Positions 1 to 14,273 of a stretch of 64,000 bases of DNA are shown piece after piece (the stretch's first letter is position 1; each line of letters begins with the position of its first letter). The stretch is from contig CM022670.1 in the NCBI GenBank assembly GCA_012295275.1, positions 18,249,698-18,313,697 on the forward strand. The letters are read 5' to 3'. A model generated the notes under the pieces. The model had not been told where the DNA came from, ran no database searches, and worked only from the letters and a program-made list of their open reading frames with translations. Both the position numbers and the translations under genes were made by a program. Origin of the DNA: Chrysomallon squamiferum. Lineage: Eukaryota > Mollusca > Gastropoda > Neomphalida > Peltospiridae.

Positions 1-658
1 TTTCAAACATTTAAAGAGAGAAAAATCAATGTATATGTTTAAAGAAAGAAGTGCTGTGCTATTATTTAAACATTTTGAACCCATCTAAATTTGTTTAGTG
101 TATCTGAATTTTATACATATCAGCTGAAGCAACAGTGAAAACAAAACAAATAATAATAAATAAAATTTAATTCAGTGAGAGTAAAAACGGCAGAAACACC
201 ACTCTTTAAACTCAGAAAAACCCAGACAAGCATGAAGACATTGATAAATTCTAATTCAGTGGTTGGCAACATTTTGGAGAGACGGGTTCAGAAAGCTAAT
301 CAGTTTAAAGAAAAAACAACGAAGTTAATGTAATAATTGTTGTCAAAGTGTTCTGTCAAAACTGTACTGTTAATGCTTAAGGTGCTTTAATATGCAGTTT
401 GTCATTATAAATTGGTATATTTTTTTTGTTCTATTGAAATTATTAGATGGTATATTTACATATATTTTTTTCAACTTTTGTTTTCTCCCATCAAAATCTT
501 TAATTTAAAAAAATATATATATATAATTCGGTATATAACACTTTTTTCAATGGCTACTCAAAAGCCATTATTGTAACTTAATCCTTAATTTGATTTTCAG
601 GGTCACATTTATACTTTTATTCTTTTATTAATTCATACATTCATTCGTTCATTTACAG
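1..658 (+). other. PPM1G intron sequence, left edge of duplication unit 1
   Basis: No exon is visible. The sequence ends in a good acceptor (tttacag, last G at 658) before the first PPM1G exon in the window. It aligns almost base for base with 25664-26366, so the left edge of the duplicated unit lies outside the window. Around 285-300 it carries a CAGTGGTTGGCAAC-like hAT terminus whose longer counterpart is seen at 25887-26052. Confidence 0.75.
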
Positions 659-895
659 GAGATCATTACTACAAACGCAATGAAGAATTACCAGCCCAGG
701 AACAGATGATAACTGCACTGCCAGATATTGAACATGTTACTATTGGTGATGATGATGAATTTGTTGTTATTGCCTGTGATGGAATATGGTGAATAACTTA
801 GTATATATAATTATTATTATATATATATTATTAATTGTGAATAGTCATTGTGTAAAATTGTCTAACTGTGATAATTTTAATTGTATTACTATTAT

Positions 896-936
<41 letters not shown>

Positions 937-1196
937 CTGTTTATGAAGAAATTCCAGAATAGTTTAATTCTTTTAATATAAGTTTACAGAATGAAAAAAT
1001 ATATATATTTGTTGGATAGAAATAATATTTTATTTCTCTTTTTTAATGTCAAATAATGTTGGAATTTTTAATATATATATGTATATTTATTTAATTGACT
1101 GTCATAATGATTTTTATAATTATTTTAATCATAATTTTTTATTTTTTTATTTTTTTTTACGTTTTCTTTTTCTAATTTATTTATTTTTTTATTTAT

Positions 1197-1229
<33 letters not shown>

Positions 1230-1440
1230 TTTCAGGAACTACATGTCGAGTGAAGATGTTATTTCAATGGTTGGGCAGGAACTAAAAGATCCTGAAAAAC
1301 GGAAAAAACCATCGTTGATATGTGAAAAGGTGTGTGTCAGTTAAAAATATTTATATCTCTTTCTGTAAACACTACTAATAAACCAGAAGTTTTATTAAAT
1401 TATTACTGGTTTATAATGTGTGTGTTTTTTTTAATTATTA

Positions 1441-1483
<43 letters not shown>

Positions 1484-2094
1484 TTGTTGAACAGAATCTT
1501 TCTTAAATGCATTTCTTCGTATTTGAAAAAAATTGCAATTTTTGTTTTTATTATAATTTTTCATTTTAATAAAATATATTACCTTTACACAAGTCATAAA
1601 AAAATTATCTGTTAAGTAACTATTATTTTTTTCGTATTTTATCATATAATGTTTTATTTCTATATATTAAGTTTAATACCATAATCAAATTAAATACATA
1701 TATGACATAATAAGATTAAAAAGCATCAACACGTAATTTTGTTATGTTTTTATGATAATATATATGATGCTTTAATAGTATTGACAATACACCATTATTT
1801 ACTGGTTTTCAAATGAGTTATTTCCTCTTTTTTATATTATTTTTTTTTTTTTTGTTTTCTTCTTTCTAGATGTTTGACCACTGCCTAGCTCCTAACACTT
1901 TTGGTGATGGAACTGGCTGTGATAACATGACTTGCATTATAATTGTACTCAAACCACAGAGCATATCATCTTCATCAGAAGCCAGTAAACGATGTGCTGG
2001 TGAGATGGACTCATGCAGTAGTACAGAAGATGGACTGGCAGAAAAACGGACCAAACTGGATTCTTCAACAAGTGGCGTGGATGACACAGTTTAA
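659..2094 (+). CDS. PPM1G: PPM1G-like protein phosphatase, C-terminal three coding exons (partial, 5' end outside window)
   Basis: PPM1G is a PP2C-family, metal-dependent Ser/Thr phosphatase of the nucleus. Exons: 659-788, 1236-1329 and 1870-2094 (stop TAA). The first begins at phase 1 and reads [10 protein letters not shown]...ALPDIEH...VVIACDGIW, matching the GDHFYKRN and ACDGIW blocks of PPM1G. The aspartate of ACDGIW is a metal-binding PP2C residue. The W codon is split across intron 1 (TG|G), which fixes the join. The second exon reads [16 protein letters not shown]. The third reads [20 protein letters not shown], then TCIIIVLKP, the family C-terminal signature, followed by a variable Ser/Lys-rich tail. 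Splice sites are standard GT-AG. The N-terminal PP2C half and the acidic insert must lie left of position 1. The frame is intact, so this is probably the working copy. Confidence 0.93.
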
Positions 2095-2547
2095 TATTGG
2101 AATTTGTGTCATTTATGCAAATGAGGCAGTTACATGTATAGCAGCATTTTGTGAAGAAAAGAAAAAATATATATATTTTGTCATTTTCATTTAATTTTTT
2201 TTTTCTTTTTAATGCCATTTTTTGATACGTTACTATTTTTATCAGGGACTATTTGGGTGTGTTTGTGCTTTTTTGTGGTTTTTTTTTTTTTTTTTTGGTT
2301 AATGTTAGTGTTGTTATCAAGCATTCAATCATTGAATGAATCATGAACACATTTATGCACCTTTTTTAATAAACCATGCATCTTGACTTTATAAAAATTA
2401 ATGCAAGATCATAAAAACATTTCTTTAATGTGTCGTGTGTCCATAATAATTTCTTTAAAAAAAAAAATTATAATCTATTAATTAATAAATCTAATCTAAA
2501 ACTTAAAACATCATAAATATCTTGTCAGAATCTTAGACACCTTATAA

Positions 2548-2582
<35 letters not shown>

Positions 2583-4302
2583 TGTTTCAGAATTTCTGTT
2601 TTCTAACTTACACTAAGGTACCAAAAATCCAGGCCAGGGTTGTTTAAAAAAAAAATTAAAAAACATTTTGATAAAAACACAATTCTTTGATCAAAATAGT
2701 TTCATTAACTGTCATGAAAAGACAAATTGTTATATTACATTAGTAATTCTTCTACATTATCTAAATAAGTGAGAGTAATAAAATGTCTTTCCAGATTTCT
2801 ATAAATCTTTAAGAAAAACCAAATTAGAAATGCGTTTATTTTAACATTAACACGTGTTAAAAACTAAGTTTACCAAGGTTTCTAGATAATCAAGATTTTG
2901 CAAAGACATTGTTATTGATTTATAATAATTACCTGTTATCTTCATAGTAAATGGTAAGAAAAATAATTAGTTTTGATCTCTGTATTTACAAAGAAAAGGT
3001 GTACATATAGTCTTAAGAGATACAGCAGTCAACTAAAATATAATACATACATTAATAAAAGTAAGAGCATGAATATTTTTCTACAAATGAAAAAAATGAA
3101 TACGTTTATATGTAATAATGTGGATTTACGTTAAAGGAATTTAAGATAGTAATAACTAGTCTAGTACAAATCTTTTTTTATTTGGGAGACATGTTTGTTG
3201 TTTAATTTTCTCTCTTTTTTTAATTGAGTAATTAACTGCTGCTGACTGTTTGATTGCATAAAAATACAGAACTCAGTGGAACAACATTGATCATCATCAG
3301 CAATTGTAATTACAAAGAACTAGTGAGTCGCATTTAGCATGATTTGTTAGTGGAAGGATTTTTGTTTATAGTCATTTATCCTGTGTATTGAAGTAAAATC
3401 AAGATGTAACAAGTTATTTTAGAAATGATTTTAATTTAGGATGTCATGATCCTTTTTTTTTTTTTTTTTTTTTTTTCTTTGTTTGTTACGTGAAAAATGC
3501 TTTGATAATCTCTTTGTAAAATGTCATTTCTACAGTTTATAAAGATATGTGGCACATTGCCATTATAACATGATTTGTTTTGGAATACAGTATAATAAAA
3601 TGAAAAAGACTTCTAGTTTTAGCTGTCAGATTTTTCCAAAACCATCCAACATTTCTAGAAACACTTTATTTGAAATCTTGTGTTAATCTGGGGTGAGAAA
3701 AAAATTCACATTTATTAAAATATATTGATATGAAGTATCTGGTACAAGGATATTTTGCAGATTTTCTGTACAGGGAGAGAAAAAAAAAGGAAATTGATCA
3801 ATGAGATATATAACACAGTCTGTCTCAACACAAAAAGATAAGAGAAAATAAAGTAATAAATTAAAATAATTTTGGTGCTGAAAAGCAGTATTTGCTTTTG
3901 TTTTGTTATTTTTTTTTTACTGCTGTGTACAAAAATTTTAAACTAAATTTATAGGTTTGAAAGTGTGAAAAAATATTAATAACTACAATAGCATAATTAT
4001 TTTAGAAATAATTAATTTAATTTGATCAATTGAGTTGGTTATTGAATATAAAGGTTCATTAACAATAAGCAAATTCATCATAACAGCAGTATGCATGTTT
4101 ATCCAAAAAACAAAATCACCAATAAACATTTATTTCTTGTGTCTATCAGTGAAGAAATAGGACAAAAGTGTTAGCAGAATGTATTAAAATATGCAGCTGA
4201 CTTGGGCAACTGACAGTACAAGACGGTGTATCATCAATTTGAATGGAAAATGTTAGAAACATCATCTTTCATTTTTATTTCTTCTTCTTATTATTATTAT
4301 TA

Positions 4303-4333
<31 letters not shown>

Positions 4334-5040
4334 AAAATTTAGAATGAACATTCATTTTCTTGAGGTTGAAAAAATGAAAACATGAGACCCATCATCACCG
4401 TTATTATATGATTGTATAAAAAAATGTTTTATTAAAAGCAAGTACCAGTATTCTCTTATGCTGTTTTGTAATACTAAATGTAATTTCTCTATATCATCTT
4501 GCAGAACATAAAAATTTGGTATAAGTAAAGAGTTTGTTTCATGGGACTGGAATTTGAAATTCTTTGTGAAGTATTTCTTACCCTAATTAAAGTATTTGAC
4601 ATTCTTAAGTCATTTAAAGTCTTTAGAAATTATCCATCAGTAATGTGGAAGGTTTAACTGATTGCCCATTGCCAACACTGATGATGTTTAAAGAAATCCT
4701 GAAGATCACCAAGCAGGTTTTTGTAATATCAATCGAGTGATTTGAGTGTTTACAATGGATGTGTTTAGACCCAGTAGTGACAGTATCCTGATGATTATTT
4801 TAAAAGAATAATGGTAAGTTTATTAAACAGACAAAATTATCTGATGATGAATAATAAACTGAAATCATTAAAATTGTTACTAGTTGTTTTGTACACAAAT
4901 TCTTTTGGAATGGTTGTGTGAAGCTGTCTTATTGAAATGTGTTTTATAGTCCACTGATCTTCAGTTCCAGTTTGTATATAGGCACACTTGCTATCAGTGT
5001 ATCAGAATAAACATGTTTACATATTGTTTTTGACATTCTA
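2095..5040 (+). other. PPM1G 3' untranslated / downstream region
   Basis: No coding exon is seen on either strand. AATAAA occurs at 2368-2373, about 275 bases after the stop, and again near 5006 (cagaataaacatg), so a short and a long 3' end are both possible. From about 4333 onward the sequence is conserved in the second unit (26474 onward), while 770-4332 is missing there. It contains (TG)n at about 2551-2579, poly-T at about 3453-3476 and (TTA)n at about 4287-4333. Confidence 0.55.
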
Positions 5041-7657
5041 CATTTATGTATATTTTTCATTATTTTATTTTAGAATTTTGTTTGTTTTTGTCTTTTTCCC
5101 CCTTTTTGTTTCCTAAATTTACAAATTCAAGACATCTTTAAAAAAATGAGAATATAAACCAAAGTGAAATTATTTATTTGTGCAAGTTAATCTGCTTCAT
5201 TGTTGTGTGATGTCATACACAGTTCATGTGTCATTCACCATGCTAATCCTCAAGTTATGCCTGATCCTTCTAAATGTTGCCTGTTATTTTCCAGATGATT
5301 TGGTGAGCTTGTCCAACTAGTTTTGCAAAGGCTTTATTCCACTATTTGCATATATTGTAGGCTATGAATAAAAAAATTAAAAAAACTTTAACAAAAATAA
5401 TAATAAAAAATACCTAGTGAAAAAATCTGTAGTTAAATAATTTTAGCTCCATTTAGGAAAATATAATAACTATTTCTTAGAAGACTGAATAAGAACTAGG
5501 GAAAAAACAGCAATATGTCATTATGTTTTATACACAATTAACAAATTTAAATAAACAAAAAGATTTTAAAAATGTACGTGACTTGGCCTTAGAACACTGA
5601 ATAAAGATATTAAAAAAAATCTGTAAATCCATTAAAACAACCTATAATTTTGTGCAGTCTTTTGAAATCTTTGCTGAAAAGAACTTCCAGTTATTTTAGT
5701 TTTTTCTTCGTATATGAATACTATTTTCCATGACTGTTGGTTCCATGGCATTCTGAAATAAATTTTAAACATAATACAGAATTCTTGTCTGAGTGATGTT
5801 TAGTATCAAACATTGTAGTACTTAGTTGACTAAGTTTTTATTGTACTCATGTATCTAGTTGTATCTTCTATATATACAATGTATAGATAAACAATTAACT
5901 TTTTATATGATTTTATCTATAGCCAAAATGAATGAAAACTCCAGTAAAAACCATTAAAACACTAAATCACAAATATTGTCCAACTAAATGAGATATTTGT
6001 ATGTATTATATCAGCAATATATTAAAAAAAGACAAAAAAAAGACTGATGTAACTACTGCTATTTAAAACAGGAAATAATGATTTTTTTTTACCCTTAGAC
6101 TGCCACTGATTTCTTAATGTATTTTACCCAGACACTAAATTAACTAAATTAAAAAATAACATTTAGACTTACCTCCCTTACTTGCTGAAAGATGTAAAAA
6201 TTGATTTTTGATCTGCAAATTTTTATTATAAAACTGAGAGCAAATGAAAGTAATCTTCTCATGTTATTAAATTTATTTATTATTTATTTTTAATTATTAA
6301 TATAAAATATATTTTAGCTTCACATCATCGTAAGCACAGAAATAAACCATTAATGACTCAGAGACATATTAAATTTTTTAAATAATTTTTACTGTGTGTG
6401 TGTGTAAGAAAAATAAAACCCATAAATATTCAGTCAATTTATGAAGATTGCAAATTCATTTTCTTATCAATTGTAACTTCTTTAATCTTCAATTTTGTAG
6501 TTAAAGAAAAATGAACTGAAACAAAAACTAAAGAGAGAAAAAAATTAAATATTAACAGCAGAATCAAATTTGTACTTTCAGACACAAATCCTAAAATAAT
6601 TATTTCACAACTATAGGCCTTTATAGCTTAAACCTAAAGGCCTGCTAAACAATAATAAATCTAAAATATTTTTGAAATCTGAAAAAGAACATGTAAAATT
6701 TAAAACATTTTCATAAGCAAGTTTAAAACAGGAAATAATGTAGTGATCACAAATAATGAATTTTGCTACCCTGAGACTGCTACCGATTTCTAAATGTATT
6801 TTACTCATACTGAAAATTACAGTAGCCTTATTAGATCAACAACAGTTAATTAACTAAATTAAATTGTAATATCTAGACTTACCTCCTTTACTTGCTAAAT
6901 GATGTAAAAATAGATTTTTGACATTATCATTCGTCTAATTTAAAATATATTTTAGCTTGAAATGACCATAAGTAAAGAAACAAACCATTAATGACTGGGA
7001 AAACAAATAGAAGATAGTAGAAAAAGATATGAATTGTGCTACTGTAAAAAAATATTATTTGACTATATATTTGTGTGTGTGTGTGTGTGTTGTGTGTGTG
7101 TGTGTGTGTGTGTGAAAATCCATAAATATTAAAAGGCCATTTATGAAGACTGCCAAATTCATTTTCTTATCAACTGTTACTTCTAAAATCTTCGTTTTCT
7201 TACTAAAAAGAAAAATGAACTGAAACAAAAACTAAAGGGAGAAAAATAAATAATATTAACAACAGAATCAAATTTTTACTTTCAGACACAAATCCAATAA
7301 TAATTGTTTTCACAAATATAGGCCTTTTTAGCTTAAGCCAAAAGGCCAGCAAAATAATAAACTAAAATATTTTTAAAATTTGAACTTTCACTGCTGAAAA
7401 AGAACAAGCAATAATTAAAACATTTTCATAAGCAAGTTTGTAAACAAAAAGGCAATAATAATTTAATTAAAACTAGGATTTCACCTTTTAGGTTTGAAAT
7501 CCTAATAATATCTAGCAAAATAAAAGGGATTTTGCTGTCAAGCTTAAATCCCTAAACGTTAAGAATTATATAAAACTAATTTTTCTTTTTCATGATTCCC
7601 CTTCATTTTCAGAACCGCTTACAATTTTAATAAATTTGTATAATGTTAGACACTCAC
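5040..7657. other. Region between PPM1G 3' end and gene A exon 20; no recognised exon
   Basis: Any transmembrane or tail exon of gene A should lie here on the minus strand, but I could not identify one. The region is conserved in unit 2 (27150-29732). It contains a tandem duplication (6064-6720 and 6721-7441) and (TG)n at about 7073-7113. If the exon-20 donor were not used, reading through would add about 24 residues and then stop at TGA, giving a secreted product. Confidence 0.5.
6064..7441. repeat. Tandem duplication of a ~0.7 kb block (two units)
   Basis: Unit 1 is about 6064-6720 and unit 2 about 6721-7441. Both start with tttaaaacaggaaataatg and end with cattttcataagcaa. Each has on the minus strand an acceptor-like and a donor-like site 12 bases apart (CAAGTAAGGGAG at about 6174-6185; CAAGTAAAGGAG at about 6882-6893), followed by GTAAGTC. 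The same pair is found in the second unit (about 28.14-28.81 and 28.81-29.51 kb), so this local duplication is older than the segmental one. Confidence 0.7.
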
Positions 7658-8881
7658 AGATGTTGATGATGTCAGAACATCTGGCATCAACTGGCTTTGA
7701 TGTGTTGTCAAAAGCTACGACAGTAAGATAGTAGTTGTCACATGGTGGTGATCTCCACGAAACTTCAGTGTCTCTTGTCGTGGTTACCTGAAAAGCAGTT
7801 TAAAAAGTTAAATGAAATTGTAATAATGGTAAGTTCAGCAGTAAATAATAATCTCTTTGGTGCCAAAAAAGAAAACATTTAAAATTAAATTGGAGACAGC
7901 ATTGTTGTCATATTTATTAATGTGTTCTTTAAAACACTTGTTTTAAAAAAAGTTAAAAAAAGAAGTTATGTAACAAAAATTTAAATGTTTAAAAAAAAAA
8001 AAAATGTTTTTAATGTAATCACATTAAAATTTCATTACTGATAACCTTCTATACTTTCTAAATTATAATAACTTGACAATTTCTAAACTACATTAATCAT
8101 GTGCTAATGTTTCCAGCTATATTTTTTATCGTTCAGTTATAAAACATCAATTATATATTTTTAAAATTTGTTTTAATTCTTTTTCATCTGGCAGGAAGGA
8201 ATGTTTTATATGCACCTTCATAGACTGTAAAAACATAAAATACAGTTTTTTATATAACAATCACAGAGCACTTGTTGGGATGGGAAATGTATTACTGTAG
8301 GCTGATATATGAACTGAGCTCTGGTCTGAACTCTGAACTTTAACTAGTTGGTCACGTTCTGGAAAATATTATATTTTTTTCAAAAAGTAGTATCCATAGA
8401 AAGTTATCTCAAAGTTTTGCAAGCAGGTACATAACCTCAATATGACTTAAACATTTGAGTCTATCACTTAGAGATTGATAGTAAATAATTTACTTCTTGC
8501 TTGAACTATTTCATCTTGCACAGATGAACACTTTTTTGCACTAATTCATTTCTAGGTGGACATAATTTTAATATGGCTTGATTAATTCTATCAATACTGA
8601 ATTTTAATTCCAATTAAAAACAACAACAGAATGACCCAAAAGAACACAATAAGCAGCAATACCTGGATTGTAGATGAATTTGATGAAATTTCAAATACTG
8701 AATGACACTGATGCTCAAAACTGTATTTATAAAACTTTACTTCTTGCGGCCTCTCAAAAGCAGTTGTCCATGAAAACAGAGTCCCTTCCTGAATATAAAT
8801 TTTGCCAGTAGGCGGTTGAATGGAAGGAAACATCTGAAATGACAGTGCAATTATCACAAACCCATTAAAATTATTATCATC

Positions 8882-8919
<38 letters not shown>

Positions 8920-9710
8920 GAATTAAGTGAATGATGAGATGGAGATGTGAGGGAAGGGAAAGAAGCATACAAAAAGATATAACACTGTAAAGAACATTTA
9001 AAAGAAAAAGCTAACATAAATAACAAATACCTGTTTTTCCATTACAGTTGAATTCTGTGCATTGTTCCACACAGTTACAATAATATTAAAGGTGGATTTA
9101 AACTCTTGAATGTTTATTAGTTTCAGAGTGTGGTCTTTTGAATAACAAACACGTTGTGGTGTGCAATAGCAGTTTTCAACCTCTGACTGTGAGATCAGCT
9201 CTCTACAAGATGTCACATTCTGAAAACAATTAAATAACTTTTAGAACAAAGACAAAAATATACAAGATGATGAATTTTTTTTTAAGTGGACTCAGGTTTA
9301 TGTACAATATCATGCAATTACAGTTTATGACAGAAAAGACAAATAAAATGAAAAGAGAAGTTTGGACTGTGGAAAAATAGATGAAAAAAGATAATTCCAG
9401 AACTATTAAATCAATTTTGGATTGTATTTTCATTTAAGTTTGGACTGTGGAAAATTAGATTTGAAAAAAAATATTGTTTTATCAGTAATCTACAAGAAAT
9501 TATTGATTTGATCCTAACATAACCTAATGGAATATTATATTTTATTCCTATATTTTCATTTATTCTACTCAGAGACTGATTAAAAAAAATCCTACCAAAG
9601 GGGTAACAGTTTCTTGATTTGAAGTGATCAGTGTGTTTATTGTTTTATCAGTAATCTGCCAAGATATTTGGTCAATTCCACTGTGTGTATCTACTGCTGC
9701 AATCTTTAAT
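7658..9710 (-). CDS. Gene A exons 17-20: membrane-proximal Fn3/Ig-like modules
   Basis: Exons 9710-9596, 9219-9031, 8833-8663 and 7787-7658. Exon 17 reads [16 protein letters not shown] and exon 18 contains [16 protein letters not shown]. Exon 20 has an Fn3-like end ([19 protein letters not shown]). Exons 18-20 meet at phase 0 and exon 20 ends at phase 1, exactly as in paralogue C, where the next exon encodes the transmembrane helix. Confidence 0.75.
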
Positions 9711-10927
9711 CTGAAAGACACATAGAAATAATGGACAGTTAGTTATCAAATGAAAATTGTGTTTGTGTGTTTTCACTAACTATTGGCCAAATAATAAAAT
9801 ACAGAATAATAGATTATGTAAAATCTTACAGATTAGACAATGTATTTTACATAAATTCAGTAAATACTAAGAGATATAAACAAACAACATTTTACTGAAA
9901 TATAGTATATCCCTCCCACAAACAGAAGTACAAATAAGAAATGAAGAAAACCCATACTTTATAGACATATTTGTGCAGTAATTTTAATTTTCTTGAACTC
10001 TAAATAGATAGATACAAAGAAAAACTGATAGATGATATATACATACATACATAAATACATAAATATATACATACATACATATATATATATACACACATAC
10101 ATACACACACACATATATATAGACACATATATACATATAATTATAAATATATTCACACACATACATACACACACAATTATAAATACACACACACACACAC
10201 AATCTGACAGAAGACAGATTTCTTACTCTATGTTTCCATTACTGCTGTCTTCTGTTAAAATGATTTTTCTGATCTCTGGAGGAGATGAATCAAAATGAAC
10301 CTGTACATTTTCTGTTTTTACATTGTGTTTTATATCAAATGCTTTAACCCACAAAATAATCAGATCGCCATCTTCAAGTCGAGGAGTAAACTCAACAACT
10401 GTTTTTAACCCTTGATCTTCAAACATGTAGTCATAGGGTTCTGTTGTTTTTTCCTCAACAGCTTCACCACGGATTACATAGGCAGTCTTAAATTTAACAA
10501 TTCCTGTAAATAAAGAAATAAAGAAACAAACAAATAAACAAATAATTAAATTAATAAATAAAGAAACAAGCAAAGAAACAAACAAATAATTAAATTAATA
10601 AATAAATATTTGAATAAATAAATAAAACAAAGATAGAGGTAAAGTATAATATGTATCATCAAGAATGCCCTTTTTTAAGAATTTATTTGTATACAGACCA
10701 TGTATACATATATATATATATATATATATAAAATTAAATAATTAGAAAAACACATAGCTCAGCAGTGTTGCATAATCAGTTCTTAGATTATTGGAGCTAA
10801 AATGCATTATCAAAATAATGCCCTGTGTTGTGTTGTGTACATAAATGATGCCTTGGTGAAAACTGAAAAGATTATAATTCTGAGAATGACTGCAGTAGGC
10901 TCCCATCATGACATTCTTCCATTACTG

Positions 10928-10982
<55 letters not shown>

Positions 10983-13900
10983 TTTAAAAAATAACAGCAA
11001 CAACAATTGTTACTTAACAAATACAAAATAATTTGTTCATAATAATAATCATAACATTGATAACAATAACAATAACAATAATTCATTCATTATTTCAACT
11101 GTAATAACAATTAATCTGTTCGTACCGTGAATATTAGGAATCTCAAGAAGAGTTCTCTCCCCTTCCTCATCATCGTATTGCGTATCAATATCTGTGTCGT
11201 CTGCTACAGCAGCCAGCCAGTTGTTTGTCGTCTGCAACTTGTTAACAAATCTGTCGGTAAAATCCACTGTTATCTTCTTGGTATCCACTTGCCAGGTGTA
11301 GTTTGTTGATGCTGAGGCTGATGTTACACGGATAGGATGATCTTCATTTACTGTGATTGTCGAGAAAGGATCGTACATTATAATTCTACGAGCTTTTCTT
11401 TTATTGTGAGCTTTATCAACGACTGACAGCAGAATGGAGTAGACACCAGGAGATGACAGTGTAAATTCAACAGTCTGATCCTGCAAGTAACAAAATTAAT
11501 TAATATTATTATTTAATGTAGAAATTAATGTCACAATAAAAATGACAACTGTGAGCTTCCTTGAGTCCTTAGAAGCATCCTATTTCATAAACCATAGTTC
11601 ATTATTAGTCAAAATCTTTGAAAACAAGAAATGTTGATTTGATAAAATATTTCAAGTTTAATGATAATCAAATGTAGTTTATTATCAGAAAAAAAGAAAA
11701 GAATGAAAAATAAAAATTAAAAAAATTTTCAGCATTGTGTGAAACATATTTCTACAATATTGTATATTTTTTATATAGAAAGATAGATAGATATTTTTTA
11801 TGTTTTTTTTTATCTTACCTTGCTATCATTCACGGTAGTTTGAAAAACAAGATCACCAGATTTTGATTCTAATTTTCCTGAAAAGTAGTGAAGCTGAATA
11901 GCACTAATTGTAATTGTAGATATTCCTGATTCGTCATCCATCCATCCATTCATTTTGATATAGATTCTGGATGCATTGGCCTGACAAATAAAGAACATAT
12001 TTATTTTAACATTTTATGTGTCGTTATAATATATTTTGCAAATATAGCATAAGACAATAACCTGTTCCTACAACTGTTACTGTTAGCAGCAATGCACTTT
12101 TTTGTGTGTGTTTTAAACACAGGCAAGAATGCACATGAAATTGCTCTTAATGTATTACTCTTTTGGAACACAATGGAAATGGAACAAATCCAAGTATTAA
12201 ACATTATGTGAAGATAAAAGAGATTTGATCCAGCAGTCCTTCACTCCTCATGTCAGTTTTATGATTAGATAACTGATATTTTAAATTTCATTGACAAAGT
12301 ATTATAAATTTACAGCAAAATTATGCAAATATAAAAAATAAAAAGTATGAAAGATTTGTGTGTGTAAATTTACATGTTTTGTAATTTCTGACATAAACAT
12401 TCACCTAATCATTCATTTTAAACATTCACTTAATCATTCAGTCATTTACTTATTAATGTATTTTGAATGCATAATATATTTAACTTTCACCTGTTTAATG
12501 ATATCATTAACTCCAAGCATGTTATAATGACAAGGCAGTTTTGTGGAAATGTGGTATGGTTTCTGAAGATCAACATTTAAAGAGTAAAGTTCTGTTTTTG
12601 TCCATCCATTGTATAAAAATGTCTCCAGAACATCAGTTTCTATGTTTTTCACTGTAACACTGCCACCATTTGATGTTTCAAATAGAAGATTAATTCTGAA
12701 AAAAAATTTGTAATAATGTAATTTTGTATGTATGAAAATGAACTGATAAAATTTAAGTAATTAGTGAGTATTATGTCAAATTTTAAAAATGAAAAATTAA
12801 CTGAATAAAAACAATAACAATAAGAAAATGAAGAACAAAACAACAGTGGTAGTAATAATAAGAATGATAATAATAATAATAATAATAATATAAATAATAA
12901 TAACCACAACCCACTAGTGACAGAGCCTAATATTTCTTTTTATCTTTCTCAAAGAAATAAACAGAAAAAAAAGAGACAATATTTCCAGAGTATTGACAGA
13001 AGTGAAAAATATTAGTTTTCAATTTTCTAAAACAAGTAAATAATAAAATAAGTATATAACCCTACAAGATGATAAAATATTCTATGCTAAGCAAAAACTA
13101 TTTTAATAAATTAGATAAGCATATTATGACTATGATATATTATTTTTAAGAAAACTGAATGAGTAATTTTGATCTATAGTCAGATAACGTCACTATATTA
13201 CCTGGAAAATATGACCAGGAATTTAATTGCAGTTTGAAAATACTGCATTCATAATGCCTATGTCATATACATCATTTTGATACCACTCATATGTGTTTGG
13301 TAAAATATACTAAAATTAAATGTCATTAAGCAGAGAAAATTTTGTGCATATTTAACACATTTTTATGGTCCTGTTAAGTCCTTCAAAAGTATCTTTACCT
13401 TTATAAATTCATGATTTTAAATTATGACTGCATGGTATATATATTTATTATTATTTTTTATTACTTTTTTGTTTAGTGCTAACTTTTAGTATTCTGATTT
13501 AATTTCAAATCTGCTGTACAAGGTTACATTTCATTTTTGTTTTCTTATTATTCAGTGTAATTACCTGTCCCTGTTATGGAGTTGCAGAGTTTCTGGTGGT
13601 AAATCAGACATTGTGAGTGTCTCAACACAACTGTCCAAATGAGTTTTAGAGTTATTCACATCTACATCCATGCAAGTCCTGCTGATGTTAAACATAACAT
13701 CTCTTCCTGTAGGAAATGTTTTAATTCTTATAATAATAGATATGTAACAGATATGTAGATTTTAGCGATGTTTTAAAGAAAATAACATCATCTAAAACAA
13801 ATAATAAAAAGACTATATTACTTAAAGATTTATCAGGCTATAAAGTAATTTTTTTTTTTTTAAATTCTGTGTAATTATTAATCACAACACTATCCCTAAC

Positions 13901-14228
13901 CTCTAATAAGTTGAAAAGTAAATTTTCCATGGACAATTCCTGTATTAAAATTAGTTATGTATGCAGGTCTGGGAGGCAGTGTGTCAGATGACTGGACAGC
14001 ATAATGAACAGACAGATTATAGTGGACTGACGTCACGTTTATTAAATTAATCCATAAAGTTGAATGTGATGTGCTGTCAAGATCAAACATGTTTCCATCA
14101 CCAGTCATCTGCAGTTTCTCATGCATCACTGGAATGTTTAAAACTGAAAAATAATTTTAAAATTTAAATGTGATTTAAGTTTTAATTATATATTTGTGCG
14201 TGTTTCATTATAAATAAGAAACAAATGA

Positions 14229-14273
<45 letters not shown>

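Noticed and set aside
1866-2218. Minus-strand frames opposite the last PPM1G exon
   Set aside because: Antisense shadows of a strongly supported coding exon.
9959-10298. Cysteine/valine/tyrosine-rich frames
   Set aside because: Generated by the ATAC/CACA/TATA compound repeats in gene A intron 16; no homology.
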